Shown piece after piece: positions 8,831 through 17,999 of a DNA stretch of 64,000 nucleotides. Where the stretch lies: the NCBI RefSeq assembly GCF_005047595.1, contig NZ_SUPL01000001.1, forward strand, positions 62,001 through 126,000, given 5' to 3'. Made by a program: the position numbers and the translations under genes. The notes below the pieces were generated by a model. The model was not told the DNA's origin. It was given only the letters and a program-made list of their open reading frames with translations, and searched no databases. Origin of the DNA: Pontimicrobium aquaticum (GTDB lineage Bacteria > Bacteroidota > Bacteroidia > Flavobacteriales > Flavobacteriaceae). The number at the start of each line of letters is the position of its first letter. Within the stretch, counting starts at the first letter, position 1.

Positions 8831-9196
8831 TTAGATTTTAGGATAATGTGTTTGTGTCTTTTCATGTTCTACAGTTCCTGTATGTGCTGTTGAAAGCTTT
8901 TCAAACAACAACACATGTACTTCTTCGTTATTTTTTGTAAAAGGGTTATGCTCTACTCCTTTTGGAACAACAATGATTTCACCTTCTTTAACGACTTCGG
9001 TTCTATCTCTAAATTGCATGTATAATGTTCCTTTTACAACTTGAAACAACTCATCTTCATCCTCATGACTATGCCATACAAATTCGCCTTTTAATTTTGC
9101 CAATATGACTTGCATATCATCAACTACTGCAATTTGGTGTGGATGCCAGTTTTTGGAAAACTTAGTGAATTTCTCTAGGATATTAATTGGTTTCAT
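8831..9196 (-). CDS. Single-domain cupin protein
   Basis: 121 residues, one double-stranded beta-helix. Cupin motif 1 is VWHSHEDEDELFQVVKGTLY near residues 40-59 and motif 2 is VVPKGVEHNPFTKNNEEVHV near 77-96, giving the His/Glu/His metal set. Short stand-alone cupins of this type are often annotated as isomerase or mannose-6-phosphate-isomerase-like, but the substrate is unknown. Cytoplasmic. The MITE-like element at 9220 begins just upstream, so the promoter region of this gene is the short gap before it or the element itself. Confidence 0.85.
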   Translation of the reverse strand: MKPINILEKFTKFSKNWHPHQIAVVDDMQVILAKLKGEFVWHSHEDEDELFQVVKGTLYMQFRDRTEVVKEGEIIVVPKGVEHNPFTKNNEEVHVLLFEKLSTAHTGTVEHEKTQTHYPKI

Positions 9197-9219
9197 CTTG
9201 TAAAATTACATATTTTCCT

Positions 9220-9373
9220 GTCATTACGAACGCATCATACAATACTTGTTTAGATGTTGTGAAGGATCTTATAAATAAAACTCCAAATAAAAAAGACTGT
9301 TACGTCGTTACAACCGCAGTGATACATGGAATAAAACGGATTACTTCGTCGCCTTATCACTCTTCGTAATGAC
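9220..9373. mobile_element. 154-bp MITE/REP-like element with perfect 11-bp terminal inverted repeats
   Basis: GTCATTACGAA (9220-9230) and its exact reverse complement TTCGTAATGAC (9363-9373) bound a 154-bp unit. Its interior contains GAAGGATCTT and GGATTACTTCGTCGCC, text typical of repeated flavobacterial intergenic elements. It fills almost the whole gap between the mgtE stop and the cupin start. No transposase is encoded, so it is non-autonomous. The only open frame through it is short and has no protein-like features. Confidence 0.75.
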
Positions 9374-9380
9374 GTATGAA

Positions 9381-10754
9381 TTAAATACCGAGAATCAGTT
9401 TTGCAATCATTAAATAAATTACAATACCAAAAATATCGTTGCTAGTTGTAATAAAAGGTCCTGTTGCAATAGCTGGATCGACACCACGCTTATCTAAAAA
9501 TAAAGGAATAAATGTACCTATTAAACCAGCAATAATAATAACTGCCACTAGTGATACCGAAATTGACAAAGCTAGTTTTAAATCAAACTCCCAAGCATAA
9601 ACAAACAAGAATAGAAATACTGATAGAATAACTCCATTAAGAGCTGCTAAAAGCATTTCCTTAATCAAACGATTATTAATACTTCCTTTTACATCGTCAT
9701 TTGCTAAACCTTGTACAATAATCGCACTTGATTGTACACCAACATTTCCTGCCATAGCTGCAATTAGAGGTGTGAAAAGAAATAAAATTATGGCTTCTTC
9801 AGGTAAACTACCTTCAAAATAATACATGATAATAAAAGCGCCTATTCCTCCAACCAATCCTAAAAATAGCCATGGTAAACGCGCTCTAGTAAGTTCTAGA
9901 ATACTGTCATCGGCTTCAACATCTTGTGTAATACCTGCCGCTAACTGATAATCTTTATCTGCTTCTTCTTTTAAAACATCTACAATATCATCAATAGTAA
10001 TTCTTCCTAGTAAAGTTTGTTCGTCATCAACTACTGGAATGGCTTCTAAATCGTACTTAGACATGACTTTTGCAACATCTTCTGCATCGTCATTTACATT
10101 AACAAAATCTACATTATCCTTTGCTATATCAGCTATTTTTTGATCGCTTTTGGCTACAATAAGATCTTTGAGTGATAGCCTTCCTATTAACTTTTCCTGT
10201 TTGTCAACCACATAAATAGAGTGTACTCTTGTAACATCTTTTGCTTGACCTCGAATGCGACGCATGCAACCAGCAACTGTCCAAGTTTCATAAACTTTTA
10301 CAAGCTCTTTTGCCATGAGTCCACCAGCTGTATCTTCATCATAGGCCAATAATTCTTCAATCTCTGCCTTATGTTCCTCATCTTCAATGTTTGAGATAAC
10401 TTCTTCCTGACGCTCTTCAGGAAGTTCCATAATCATATCAGCTGCATCATCAGTATCTAGTTCCTCAATTTCTTCAGCAATTTCTTTGGCTGATAAATTT
10501 TGAAGTACTTTCTCCCTGATGTCTTCATCAAGCTCCATCAAGATATCAGAAGTTGTCTCAGAATCTAATAACTTAATGACATAAATTGATTGTTCTAAAT
10601 CAAGTTCATCCAGAATTTCAGCAATATCAGCATAATGAAACTCATCTAAAACATGTTTTAGTTCCTTATCATTATTTCCTGAGATAAGTAACTCAACTTG
10701 TTCGATGATTTCATCAGTGAGCTGAAATTTTATGTTCTCTTTTTCTTCTGACAT
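9381..10754 (-). CDS. mgtE: Magnesium transporter MgtE
   Basis: Mg2+-gated inner-membrane Mg2+ channel. The product is 457 residues from the ATG at 10754 (MSEEKENIKFQL). The acidic superhelical N domain (LDELDLEQSIYVIKLL, then ELPEERQEEVI) runs to about residue 125. A CBS pair follows (GRLSLKDLIV and LLGRITIDDIVDVL), then the plug helix and about five membrane helices from residue 290, with AGNVGVQSSAIIVQGL as pore signature. Reading can be extended 12 codons upstream, but those codons lie in a REP-like fragment and are unlike MgtE, so the internal ATG is chosen. It lies downstream of ksgA, 48 bp away, as in many flavobacteria. Confidence 0.95.
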   Translation of the reverse strand: MSEEKENIKFQLTDEIIEQVELLISGNNDKELKHVLDEFHYADIAEILDELDLEQSIYVIKLLDSETTSDILMELDEDIREKVLQNLSAKEIAEEIEELDTDDAADMIMELPEERQEEVISNIEDEEHKAEIEELLAYDEDTAGGLMAKELVKVYETWTVAGCMRRIRGQAKDVTRVHSIYVVDKQEKLIGRLSLKDLIVAKSDQKIADIAKDNVDFVNVNDDAEDVAKVMSKYDLEAIPVVDDEQTLLGRITIDDIVDVLKEEADKDYQLAAGITQDVEADDSILELTRARLPWLFLGLVGGIGAFIIMYYFEGSLPEEAIILFLFTPLIAAMAGNVGVQSSAIIVQGLANDDVKGSINNRLIKEMLLAALNGVILSVFLFLFVYAWEFDLKLALSISVSLVAVIIIAGLIGTFIPLFLDKRGVDPAIATGPFITTSNDIFGIVIYLMIAKLILGI

Positions 10755-10764
10755 GAGGTTTCTC

Positions 10765-10790
10765 GTGGTTGCGCTCTGTCGGAATGACAA
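10765..10790. repeat. Partial REP-like intergenic repeat
   Basis: GTGGTTGCGCTCTGTC followed by GGAATGACAA matches recurrent flavobacterial intergenic text and shares GGAATGACA with the fragment at 4851-4860. It lies between ksgA and mgtE and explains the spurious upstream extension of the mgtE frame. Confidence 0.45.
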
Positions 10791-10802
10791 ATCGTGTTAT
10801 TC

Positions 10803-11576
10803 CTATTCGTCGTTTTCAATTAATTGCGTGAGTTCAATAAATGAGTTTACGCTTAATTGTTCTGGACGTTTGCCAAATATAACATTTGCTTTTAAATTAT
10901 CGGAAAGATTAAAGGTTTTTAAGCTATTACGTAATGTTTTTCGGCGTTGTTGAAAAGCTGTTTTTACCACTCTAAAAAATAATTTTTCATCACAAGGTAA
11001 ATCAAAATGTTCTTTTCTGGTTAAGCGCAACACTCCTGAATCGACTTTTGGAGGAGGGTTAAACACACTTGGTGGTACGGTAAATAAATATTCGGCATCA
11101 TAAAATGCTTGTGTTAACACTGACAAGATTCCGTAGGTTTTACTACCTTCTTTTTCACAAATGCGTTGTGCAACTTCTTTTTGAAACATTCCAGAAAATT
11201 CTGGAATTTGGTCACGCATTTCTAGAGTTTTAAAAACTATTTGTGAAGAGATGTTATATGGGAAATTACCAATAATTGCATAAGACTCTTGATTAAACAC
11301 CTCGTTTAAATTGTACTTTAGGAAGTTTTTTTCAATAATTCTTGGTGCTAAGTTTAGGTAATTAGCTTGAAGGTATTCTACAGATTCAGTATCTATTTCG
11401 ATAACATACGTTGTGATATCTTTTTCAAGTAAATATTTAGTAAGCACACCCATTCCTGGACCAATTTCCAATACTTTATTATACCCTTTTAACGTTAGTG
11501 TATTGGCAATTTTTTTTGCGATATTTTCGTCTCGCAAAAAATGTTGTCCTAAATGTTTTTTAGCTCTTACTGACAC
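10803..11576 (-). CDS. rsmA: 16S rRNA (adenine-1518/1519-N6)-dimethyltransferase KsgA/RsmA
   Basis: Dimethylates two adenines in helix 45 of 16S rRNA during 30S maturation. 257 residues. The family N-terminus is [19 protein letters not shown] (residues 6-24), the SAM loop is [16 protein letters not shown], the catalytic N-x-P-Y is [13 protein letters not shown], and the C-terminal signature is [14 protein letters not shown]. Length and order match the family. It sits between DUF4286 (11 bp away) and mgtE, all on the minus strand and probably one transcript. Confidence 0.97.
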   Translation of the reverse strand: MSVRAKKHLGQHFLRDENIAKKIANTLTLKGYNKVLEIGPGMGVLTKYLLEKDITTYVIEIDTESVEYLQANYLNLAPRIIEKNFLKYNLNEVFNQESYAIIGNFPYNISSQIVFKTLEMRDQIPEFSGMFQKEVAQRICEKEGSKTYGILSVLTQAFYDAEYLFTVPPSVFNPPPKVDSGVLRLTRKEHFDLPCDEKLFFRVVKTAFQQRRKTLRNSLKTFNLSDNLKANVIFGKRPEQLSVNSFIELTQLIENDE

Positions 11577-11587
11577 ATGAATATAGT

Positions 11588-11911
11588 TTAATTAAATGAT
11601 ACTGAGTACTCATCTATAACTTCTAGTTCGGTTCTAAACGCAAGCATTTTATCGGCAAAACGTTTTAGACCTTCATCTCTTAAACGGTTCGCATCATGTG
11701 CATAATAACTATCTAAGGCTTCTCTAGAGATTGCTTTATATTGCACCGAATAGGTTGTTCCTCCCATTTCTTCCTCTACCAAAACCCTTGTAAGTTTTGC
11801 TTCTACAAATTTTCCAGTGGCCAACACTTTTGGGATGTGAAGTTTTATCCAGTTAAGCCATTCTTGATGAATGCTTTCGTCTATATTTACCGTTACGTTG
11901 TATATTATCAT
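11588..11911 (-). CDS. DUF4286 family protein
   Basis: 107 residues: [31 protein letters not shown], then YSVQYKA and [20 protein letters not shown]. Recognised as DUF4286, a small dimeric alpha/beta-barrel-like family (ABM-type ferredoxin fold) of unknown function that travels with ksgA in Bacteroidota. No signal peptide. The GNAT gene at 11916 ends 4 bp before its start, so it is read in the same transcript. Confidence 0.85.
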   Translation of the reverse strand: MIIYNVTVNIDESIHQEWLNWIKLHIPKVLATGKFVEAKLTRVLVEEEMGGTTYSVQYKAISREALDSYYAHDANRLRDEGLKRFADKMLAFRTELEVIDEYSVSFN

Positions 11912-11915
11912 GATG

Positions 11916-12434
11916 TTAAAGTAATTCTTTTACAAAGAACAGAAGTTCTTGGTCATCATCAAAGAGTTTTATCCTTTTTTCGAAAGAAAAGCCTAGTTTT
12001 TCTAATAGCTTGATAGAATTTAGATTAGATTGTAGTGTAATTGCTCCAACTTTAGTTATACCAAACTTTTTTTTAGCTTCTTCTAAAACCGACACCGAAG
12101 ATTCGTAACCATAACCTATACCTTCATACAGAGGTAACATTGCAAAACCTAAATCCGGAATTTCAAGCTCCTCTCGCTTTATTAAACCACAAATACCAAT
12201 AGTTGCACTTGGATTTGATTTTAAAGCAACTTTATAAAAACCATAACCTCTTTCATGATAACTTTTTATAATGCCCTTTTCAAGATATGTTTCGGCTTCT
12301 TTAACTGTTTTAACATTTCTATCTCCTATGTATTTAATCCAGTTTGGACTATTCATTATCTCTAGGAAAAATGGTGCGTCTTTAAGTGTGGCTTTGGAGA
12401 TAATAAGACGACTAGTTTTTACAATAATCTTCAA
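11916..12434 (-). CDS. GNAT acetyltransferase, RimJ/RimL type
   Basis: 172 residues. Starts with SRLIISKATLKDAPFFLEIM; then IGICGLIKREELEIPDLGFA near residue 90, the acetyl-CoA segment YEGIGYGYESSVSVLEEA near 115, and TLQSNLNSIKLLEKLGFSFE. These are features of RimJ/RimL-type enzymes that acetylate protein N-termini or small molecules; the target cannot be inferred. It is inserted with the methyltransferase gene into the otherwise conserved serS-TPR-DUF4286-ksgA-mgtE order, with 2-4 bp spacing on both sides. Confidence 0.85.
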   Translation of the reverse strand: MKIIVKTSRLIISKATLKDAPFFLEIMNSPNWIKYIGDRNVKTVKEAETYLEKGIIKSYHERGYGFYKVALKSNPSATIGICGLIKREELEIPDLGFAMLPLYEGIGYGYESSVSVLEEAKKKFGITKVGAITLQSNLNSIKLLEKLGFSFEKRIKLFDDDQELLFFVKELL

Positions 12435-12436
12435 AA

Positions 12437-13153
12437 TTATTCTTTTTTTAATCCTTTAATTCCCGTAGCACAACCATAAAAATATTCTATGTATTCTACA
12501 TGAAGACCATGGTTTTCAAAAATTTCTTTTGTCTTTATTGAGTTTTTAAAATTATTAGTATAAACACCTAGCATTTTATAGGTTTCTGGGTTACTTAAAA
12601 ACAGTTTTCCAATTAAAGGAATTACATTTTTTAAATAAAACAAATACAATATTTTTAAAATTTTATTTTCTGGAACAGATACATCAATCAGTGAAAATCG
12701 TCCATTAGTTTTTAGTATTCGTTTTATTTCTTCAGCAAGCAAATTCAATTGTTCTTCATTAAATGTTTTCAATCCAAAACCAGAATATACAATATCTGCA
12801 ATATTAGTTTTAATTGAATTTTTAAAAACATTTTCTTCTAGAATTTCTATCTTTTTATTGGAGTGTTTTTCTTTTCTCTTCTTTGATTTATTAACCATTT
12901 CTGAAGAAAAATCTAAAGCAATCAAGGTTGAGTCCTCTCCTATTTTAGGAAGTATAAATTTCCAACACTCTCCCATTCCAGACATTAAATCTACAATAGT
13001 TAATTTACTTTTTTTAATATCAATTTCGTTCACAAACTGCTTTCTCCATTTGTCACTAAATCCAAATGAAGAATAATAATTCATTAATTCGTATGAACCA
13101 CTCATTCTATCAAATAAATCTTCAACAAATTTTGGATTATAAAGGTTTGACAT
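12437..13153 (-). CDS. Class I SAM-dependent methyltransferase, UbiE/MenG-like
   Basis: 238 residues. NPKFVEDLFDRMSGSYELMN at the start is the UbiE/COQ5-type N-terminus; motif I is IVDLMSGMGECWKFI near residue 52, followed by LIALDFSSEMVNKSKKR. DIVYSGFGLKTFNE takes the place of the D.v....GLRN.. motif of MenG. The C-terminal part is hydrophobic (LKILYLFYLKNVIPLIGKLF). It could methylate a quinone or another lipid-like substrate, but a dedicated menG is expected elsewhere, so the substrate is open. Co-directional with both neighbours, 2 bp from the GNAT gene. Confidence 0.82.
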   Translation of the reverse strand: MSNLYNPKFVEDLFDRMSGSYELMNYYSSFGFSDKWRKQFVNEIDIKKSKLTIVDLMSGMGECWKFILPKIGEDSTLIALDFSSEMVNKSKKRKEKHSNKKIEILEENVFKNSIKTNIADIVYSGFGLKTFNEEQLNLLAEEIKRILKTNGRFSLIDVSVPENKILKILYLFYLKNVIPLIGKLFLSNPETYKMLGVYTNNFKNSIKTKEIFENHGLHVEYIEYFYGCATGIKGLKKE

Positions 13154-13164
13154 TAAAAAAGAAA

Positions 13165-14946
13165 TTAATTTATAGCATCACCTCGCAATGCTCTATACTT
13201 CTTACGTGCTTCTACAAAAAAGATACTATCTGCATAATCGAAAATAACTTTTTCGTAAAACTCTTTGGCTTTTTCTGGTTGTGCTAATTGATTGCTATAT
13301 AGTTCTGCTAATCTGTAATAAGCATCATCTGCTAAAATATCTTCGCGATAGTTTTCAATAATAGCTAAATAATTGGCTTCAGCTCTTGTATAATCTTTTA
13401 ATTCTTCAAACAATCTAGCTTGCTTATACAAGGCTTGATCCATTATGGATTCTGTTTTATGATTAGCTATTATTACATCTAACTTAGTAATGGCTTCGTT
13501 AGTTTTGTTTTGAAACGCTAGTAAATCTGCTTTAGCGTAGAGTGTTAAAGCTGTTTGTGTAGAGTCGTCGTATTTATTATCTGAGATTAGCAGCTTTAAG
13601 TCTAAAGCATCATTGGCAATTAATTGTGATGTAGAGGATTTAAGTATTTTTAGTTGTGATTCTGCCCATTTAAAGTCGCCTTTATAATAACTTGCTTTTG
13701 CAACTCGAAACCTAGCTTCTTGCGAAATAATACTATTCTTTAAACTGGTTTGAATTTGAGAATAGTAAATAAGTGCTTCATTAAATTTTTCTTGTAAAAT
13801 TAAAATATCTCCTAACAACAGTTTTACTCTAGCCTCTTGAATTCTTGCCATTCTGGTTTCCAGTGTTTCTTTTAAAAATTCAATAGCAGATTCGGCTTTA
13901 TCTAAATAAAACGCATTAAATTTTGCATACGATAACTGTAAGTTAATCGTTTGAATATTGCTGCCGTAAATATCTAGTAAATCTTTATATTTTTTATCAA
14001 TAGAAGCATAATCCTCCTCATTGGCGTGTTTAATCTCTAACTCCAATAAATCTTTATGAGCATTGAGCACTAAGGTAGGTTCCATAACATTTTCAATGAC
14101 ATAAGTTAAAATATCCTTGGCTATTTCTATATCATCTTGTTCTATCGTGATATTTGCTAAATCTAGAATGCCTCTTAAGGATTCCGGTTGTCTTTTAAAG
14201 ATAGCTCGTTCTTGAGCAAACGCTTTAGCATAATCTCTTTGCTGAATAAATAACCAGCTCAATAGCTGATTCCAAAGTGTATTAGGTTGCAATTGGGCTT
14301 TACGCAACAGTGCCTTTCTTAAATAGGTGTTGTTTTGGTCGTCTCCGTTTTCGGTAATGTACTCACTAAATAATCGTTTTGCTTGATGAATAAATGTTGG
14401 ACTCACATCAAGAAAGTTTACATAGCTATTAAACATTTTTTCAACCTTTCCTTGCTCCCCATAAATAGCTGCTAATTGTCTGTGAAAATTAGATTCAGGC
14501 CTTAATTCCATTGCCTTTTCATATACAATGGCTGCTTTATCAATAAGTGCATGTATTTCAAAACGCCTCGCTACAAAATATGCAAAAATAGGATCTTCCT
14601 CAATATTTGTAATTGCCTCATTATAGTATTTTTCGGCTTCTTCTTGATTTCCTTTTAACTGATAATTATAGCCTAATTCAACTATAAACTGGCCATCTCT
14701 TTTACCAGTAATCTTTTCCTTAAGTAAAGATTCGGCAATATCGTATTGTTCTAATTGCTGATGAATCTCTACAATCTTGAAAAAATAATTTAGATTGTTT
14801 TTCTTTTCGTTATAGAGGTTTTGATAAGAGATAAGTGCTTTTTCGAATTCGCCTGTATCAAAATAACTTCTAGCCAAAGCATCATCATTCTGCGAAAAGG
14901 CAGTTAGTGAAAAAAGAAAACAACATATGTAGATTACAAACTTCAT
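13165..14946 (-). CDS. Exported tetratricopeptide-repeat protein
   Basis: 593 residues with a signal peptide (MKFVIYICCFLFSLTAFSQN), so periplasmic or envelope-associated. Nearly the whole mature chain is TPR helices, for example ALARSYFDTGEFEKALISYQ, ELGYNYQLKGNQEEAEKYYN and DDAYYRLAELYSNQLAQPEK. No catalytic motif. TPR scaffolds of this size next to serS recur in Flavobacteriaceae; the partner is unknown. It is the first gene of the run down to mgtE, and the 420-bp gap before it should hold the promoter. Confidence 0.88.
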   Translation of the reverse strand: MKFVIYICCFLFSLTAFSQNDDALARSYFDTGEFEKALISYQNLYNEKKNNLNYFFKIVEIHQQLEQYDIAESLLKEKITGKRDGQFIVELGYNYQLKGNQEEAEKYYNEAITNIEEDPIFAYFVARRFEIHALIDKAAIVYEKAMELRPESNFHRQLAAIYGEQGKVEKMFNSYVNFLDVSPTFIHQAKRLFSEYITENGDDQNNTYLRKALLRKAQLQPNTLWNQLLSWLFIQQRDYAKAFAQERAIFKRQPESLRGILDLANITIEQDDIEIAKDILTYVIENVMEPTLVLNAHKDLLELEIKHANEEDYASIDKKYKDLLDIYGSNIQTINLQLSYAKFNAFYLDKAESAIEFLKETLETRMARIQEARVKLLLGDILILQEKFNEALIYYSQIQTSLKNSIISQEARFRVAKASYYKGDFKWAESQLKILKSSTSQLIANDALDLKLLISDNKYDDSTQTALTLYAKADLLAFQNKTNEAITKLDVIIANHKTESIMDQALYKQARLFEELKDYTRAEANYLAIIENYREDILADDAYYRLAELYSNQLAQPEKAKEFYEKVIFDYADSIFFVEARKKYRALRGDAIN

Positions 14947-14992
14947 AGCATTGTAAATATAGTAAATGTGTATGTTGATAATGTGAATATTT

Positions 14993-15025
14993 TAATAAAA
15001 AAATGCCTGAACCAAAGTTCAGGCA
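14993..15025 (-). terminator. Strong rho-independent terminator before the TPR gene
   Basis: TGCCTGAAC (15004-15012) pairs perfectly with GTTCAGGCA (15017-15025) around a CAAA loop, and on the minus strand it is followed by a run of seven T. It lies downstream of the small open frame at 15141-15212 and upstream of the TPR gene, so it ends a short separate transcript from the 15,030-15,360 region. Confidence 0.8.
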
Positions 15026-15140
15026 TAACCATCCAAAATAAATGTGCTATTAATCATATTATAAAATAAAATGATTCAATTATCCTGCTGTGGTATTCTA
15101 TTATATATCTTAAGGGAATTATTCGATTTGGGTTATATTT

Positions 15141-15212
15141 TTAATTAAAAATTACTTGAACTACCAATACCACAAGGGTTACCAATAGAAATATTCTTTT
15201 AAAATTTTTCAT
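15141..15212 (-). CDS. Possible 23-residue single-span membrane peptide
   Basis: Minus-strand ATG at 15212 gives a 23-residue peptide: MKNFKRIFLLVTLV, then VLVVQVIFN, then TAA. Two to three basic residues precede a continuous hydrophobic span, the form of a real small membrane peptide or truncated leader. It sits alone in a 420-bp gap between serS and the TPR gene and is followed about 115 bp later by a strong terminator, which suggests that the region is transcribed. The alternative is that the transcript is a non-coding RNA. No homologue is recognised. Confidence 0.4.
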   Translation of the reverse strand: MKNFKRIFLLVTLVVLVVQVIFN

Positions 15213-15366
15213 GACTGTAGGTTAATTAGATTTGGTGCTACTAACTTCTGCAATTTTTTTCAAAAATCAAAGGAAAATGACTAAAAATTCGTCAAACAAC
15301 GTGTTTTTTTACATTTAAACGATTAAAATGTTAAAATTTAACAGTTTTAAAAACTTAAAAAAAGAC

Positions 15367-16638
15367 TTAGTCTATATATGAAAATCCTGTATATGGCACT
15401 AAAACTTCAGGAATTTTGATGCCTTTTTCTGTTTGGTAATTCTCTAAAATTCCAGCTAAAACTCTTGGTAAAGCTAATGAGCTTCCATTTAACGTATGCG
15501 CCAACTCGCTTTTACCATTGCTGTTTTTAAATCGTAATTTTAATCGATTAGCTTGAAAGGTTTCAAAATTTGAAACCGACGATATTTCTAACCATCTGTC
15601 TTGTGCTGTTGAAAACACTTCAAAATCGTAAGTAAGTGCTGAAGTAAAACCAAGATCTCCACCGCATAATCTTAAAATACGATAAGGCAACTTCAGTTCT
15701 TCTAGAATTGTTTTAACATGATTTACCATTTCATCTAAAGCTTGATAAGAACGTGTAGGATGTTCTACTCTTAAAATTTCAACCTTATCAAATTGATGTA
15801 ATCTATTTAACCCTCTAACATGCGCTCCATAACTTCCAGCTTCGCGACGAAAACAAGGAGTGTAGCTAGTTAAAGCTTTTGGCAACTCATCTTCTTTTAA
15901 AAGTTCATCTCTAAAAATATTTGTTGCAGGTACTTCGGCAGTTGGAATTAAATATAAGTTATCGCCAGTAACATGATACATTTGCCCTTCTTTATCTGGT
16001 AATTGTCCTGTACCAAAACCTGAAGCTTCATTTACTAAATGTGGCACTTGTACCTCTTGGTAACCTGCTGCTGTATTTTTGTCTAAAAAATACCAAATAA
16101 GGGCTCGTTGTAATTTGGCCCCTTTTCCTTTATACACAGGAAAACCCGCACCTGTTATTTTATTTCCTAATTCAAAATCAATGATATCATACTTCTTAGC
16201 TAATTCCCAATGTGGCAAAGCATTATCTCCTAAATCTGGAATATCTCCCTCACGAAATACTTCTTCGTTGTCTTCATCTGTATTTCCAGTTGGCACTGAC
16301 TCGTGTGGTACATTTGGAATTTTAGAAAGTAATTCTTCTAATTTTTCGGAGGTATTATTTAGTCTTTCAGTTAAGGCTTTGCTGTCTGCTTTTAATTGAG
16401 CAGTTCTATCTTTAATAGCATTTGCTTGGTCTGCTTTACCAGATTTATAAAGCATCCCAATTTCTTTAGATAATGCATTAGACTCTGCTAAAGTATTATC
16501 TAATTCTGCTTGGGTTTTTCTGCGCTCTTCATCAAGACTAATCACCTCTGCAATCATTTTGGTAGCATCAATATTTCTTTTTGCTAACCGTGTAATTACT
16601 AAATCTTGATTTTCTCTAATAAAAGGAACTTGTAACAT
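15367..16638 (-). CDS. serS: Seryl-tRNA synthetase
   Basis: Charges tRNA-Ser (and tRNA-Sec where present). 423 residues. The N-terminal antiparallel coiled-coil arm spans roughly residues 25-105 (SLDEERRKTQAELDNTLAES, then NAIKDRTAQLKADSKALTER). The class II core has TAEVPATNIF, motif 2 CFRREAGSYGAHVRGLNRLH with QFDKVEI after it, and motif 3 LPRVLAGILENYQ near the end. Length matches the family. The start at MLQVPFIREN has a clear promoter 20-48 bp upstream. Confidence 0.98.
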   Translation of the reverse strand: MLQVPFIRENQDLVITRLAKRNIDATKMIAEVISLDEERRKTQAELDNTLAESNALSKEIGMLYKSGKADQANAIKDRTAQLKADSKALTERLNNTSEKLEELLSKIPNVPHESVPTGNTDEDNEEVFREGDIPDLGDNALPHWELAKKYDIIDFELGNKITGAGFPVYKGKGAKLQRALIWYFLDKNTAAGYQEVQVPHLVNEASGFGTGQLPDKEGQMYHVTGDNLYLIPTAEVPATNIFRDELLKEDELPKALTSYTPCFRREAGSYGAHVRGLNRLHQFDKVEILRVEHPTRSYQALDEMVNHVKTILEELKLPYRILRLCGGDLGFTSALTYDFEVFSTAQDRWLEISSVSNFETFQANRLKLRFKNSNGKSELAHTLNGSSLALPRVLAGILENYQTEKGIKIPEVLVPYTGFSYID

Positions 16639-16657
16639 TGACTAAAAATTTAAGCGA

Positions 16658-16686
16658 CAAATTTACGGAATTACAGAGAAAATCAA
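16658..16686 (-). promoter_or_regulatory. serS promoter
   Basis: Minus strand: TTG (16686-16684), 18 bp, TAAATTTG (16665-16658), a full match to the Bacteroidota housekeeping consensus. The start codon at 16638 is only about 12-15 nt past the expected start site. The -33 box overlaps the last codons of the upstream HTTM gene. Confidence 0.65.
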
Positions 16687-17999
16687 TCTTGTTTTGAAGG
16701 TAAAATCCAAGAAGAATGTTTAAAGGCATTCCACTTAACTGATGCTAAATCTACCTCTGGATTTATAAAAGGTTTAAATGGCTGTGCATTAACTTTTACT
16801 TTGCAATCTACAAACACCTTAACATCTCTATTTACAATCTTGAATCTTCGTTTAATTAACTGTGAAAACTGCCAAATCATATCTGGCTTTGTTGCAAAAT
16901 TTCGTTGTTGTTTAGGTGATAAATAATCTTCTAACCTTATAGGTATAGTCTTATTCGTGCTTTTATCGATAACTTTGAAAGAAATTATACCTTGTCTTGC
17001 TCTTAACATCATTCTCCAAGATAATCGATGACCTTCTTCTGTCCATAGTACATCATCTTTAATCATCCAATGTCTAAGTGGCAACACTAATTGAATTATA
17101 AAATAACTAGCTAATATCCATTTTATAAGGTTAGGTTTTTTAATAAGTAACTTATCTTTTTGTTCTATTGGTTTTAAAGTTTTCAGAAAAACTCTTCTAA
17201 TCAATTTAGGGTCAAAGAAAAACACACACAGAGCTATAGACATGTAAGGGAATATTCCTATTTGAAACACAAGTGAATTAAACAAATGAAAAAATATGGC
17301 TACAATAAAGGCTAGTTTCCTACTTCGTTTCCAAAGTAATAAAGGCACTATTAGCAAGTCAAAAATTATTCCGAAATAAGCTATAATATAATGTATCCAT
17401 TTTTCCTGGAGCAAGTTTCCAATAATAGCATAATCGGCTTTAGATTTTAACAATATTTCAATAACCGTTGTATCTAACCAATCAGGATACCATTTGGCAA
17501 TTGAAGCGTAGGTATATACAATAAACATTTGCGCAATAAAAATTAAAGTACACCAATTAGGCATTACATTACTTTTTATGAGCTTATTTATTTTTGAATC
17601 TATTGAAGCATTGGTATTTGCAGGAACTATTGTCATAAACAAACTCAAAAGAATTAACAAGTAATAATGATTATTATAAGACGTTTTCTGCATTAAATAG
17701 GTTCCAGACCAAAGCACTAAAAACGTGACTATACTTATTCGATATTTATAGCCTATCATTACCATTAAGCCACAAATTCCCATAACTGAATAATATACAT
17801 ACATCCAATTATCTGGAAGTGGCTGTAACCATTCGAAATCTATAAATGGAAAGGTATATTTTGGTGCTATTAAGGCGTTATAAACCCAGCCTGTAAGTAT
17901 AGCTCCAAAAGATTCTATAGCTATTAATAAACCAAACAATATTCTAAACACTATAAGTGCACTATTATCTATTGGTTTAAATAACAATTTATTAAACAT
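16683..17999 (-). CDS. HTTM-domain membrane protein (vitamin K-dependent gamma-carboxylase-like)
   Basis: 438 residues with about seven or eight membrane helices in the first 290 (LIVFRILFGLLIAIESF, then ISIVTFLVLWSGTYLMQ, and others), followed by a soluble C-terminal domain. The family is related to gamma-glutamyl carboxylase, but bacterial members have no proven carboxylase role. The start overlaps the end of ribF by 8 bases, so they are coupled. This ribF-HTTM overlap recurs in Flavobacteriaceae. Inner membrane; function unknown. Confidence 0.85.
   Translation of the reverse strand: MFNKLLFKPIDNSALIVFRILFGLLIAIESFGAILTGWVYNALIAPKYTFPFIDFEWLQPLPDNWMYVYYSVMGICGLMVMIGYKYRISIVTFLVLWSGTYLMQKTSYNNHYYLLILLSLFMTIVPANTNASIDSKINKLIKSNVMPNWCTLIFIAQMFIVYTYASIAKWYPDWLDTTVIEILLKSKADYAIIGNLLQEKWIHYIIAYFGIIFDLLIVPLLLWKRSRKLAFIVAIFFHLFNSLVFQIGIFPYMSIALCVFFFDPKLIRRVFLKTLKPIEQKDKLLIKKPNLIKWILASYFIIQLVLPLRHWMIKDDVLWTEEGHRLSWRMMLRARQGIISFKVIDKSTNKTIPIRLEDYLSPKQQRNFATKPDMIWQFSQLIKRRFKIVNRDVKVFVDCKVKVNAQPFKPFINPEVDLASVKWNAFKHSSWILPSKQD

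Noticed and set aside
9187-9369. 60-codon plus-strand open frame
   Set aside because: It runs through the MITE-like element and has no protein-like pattern.
10755-10790. Twelve-codon N-terminal extension of MgtE
   Set aside because: The codons come from a REP-like repeat fragment; the ATG at 10754 starts the family-typical sequence.
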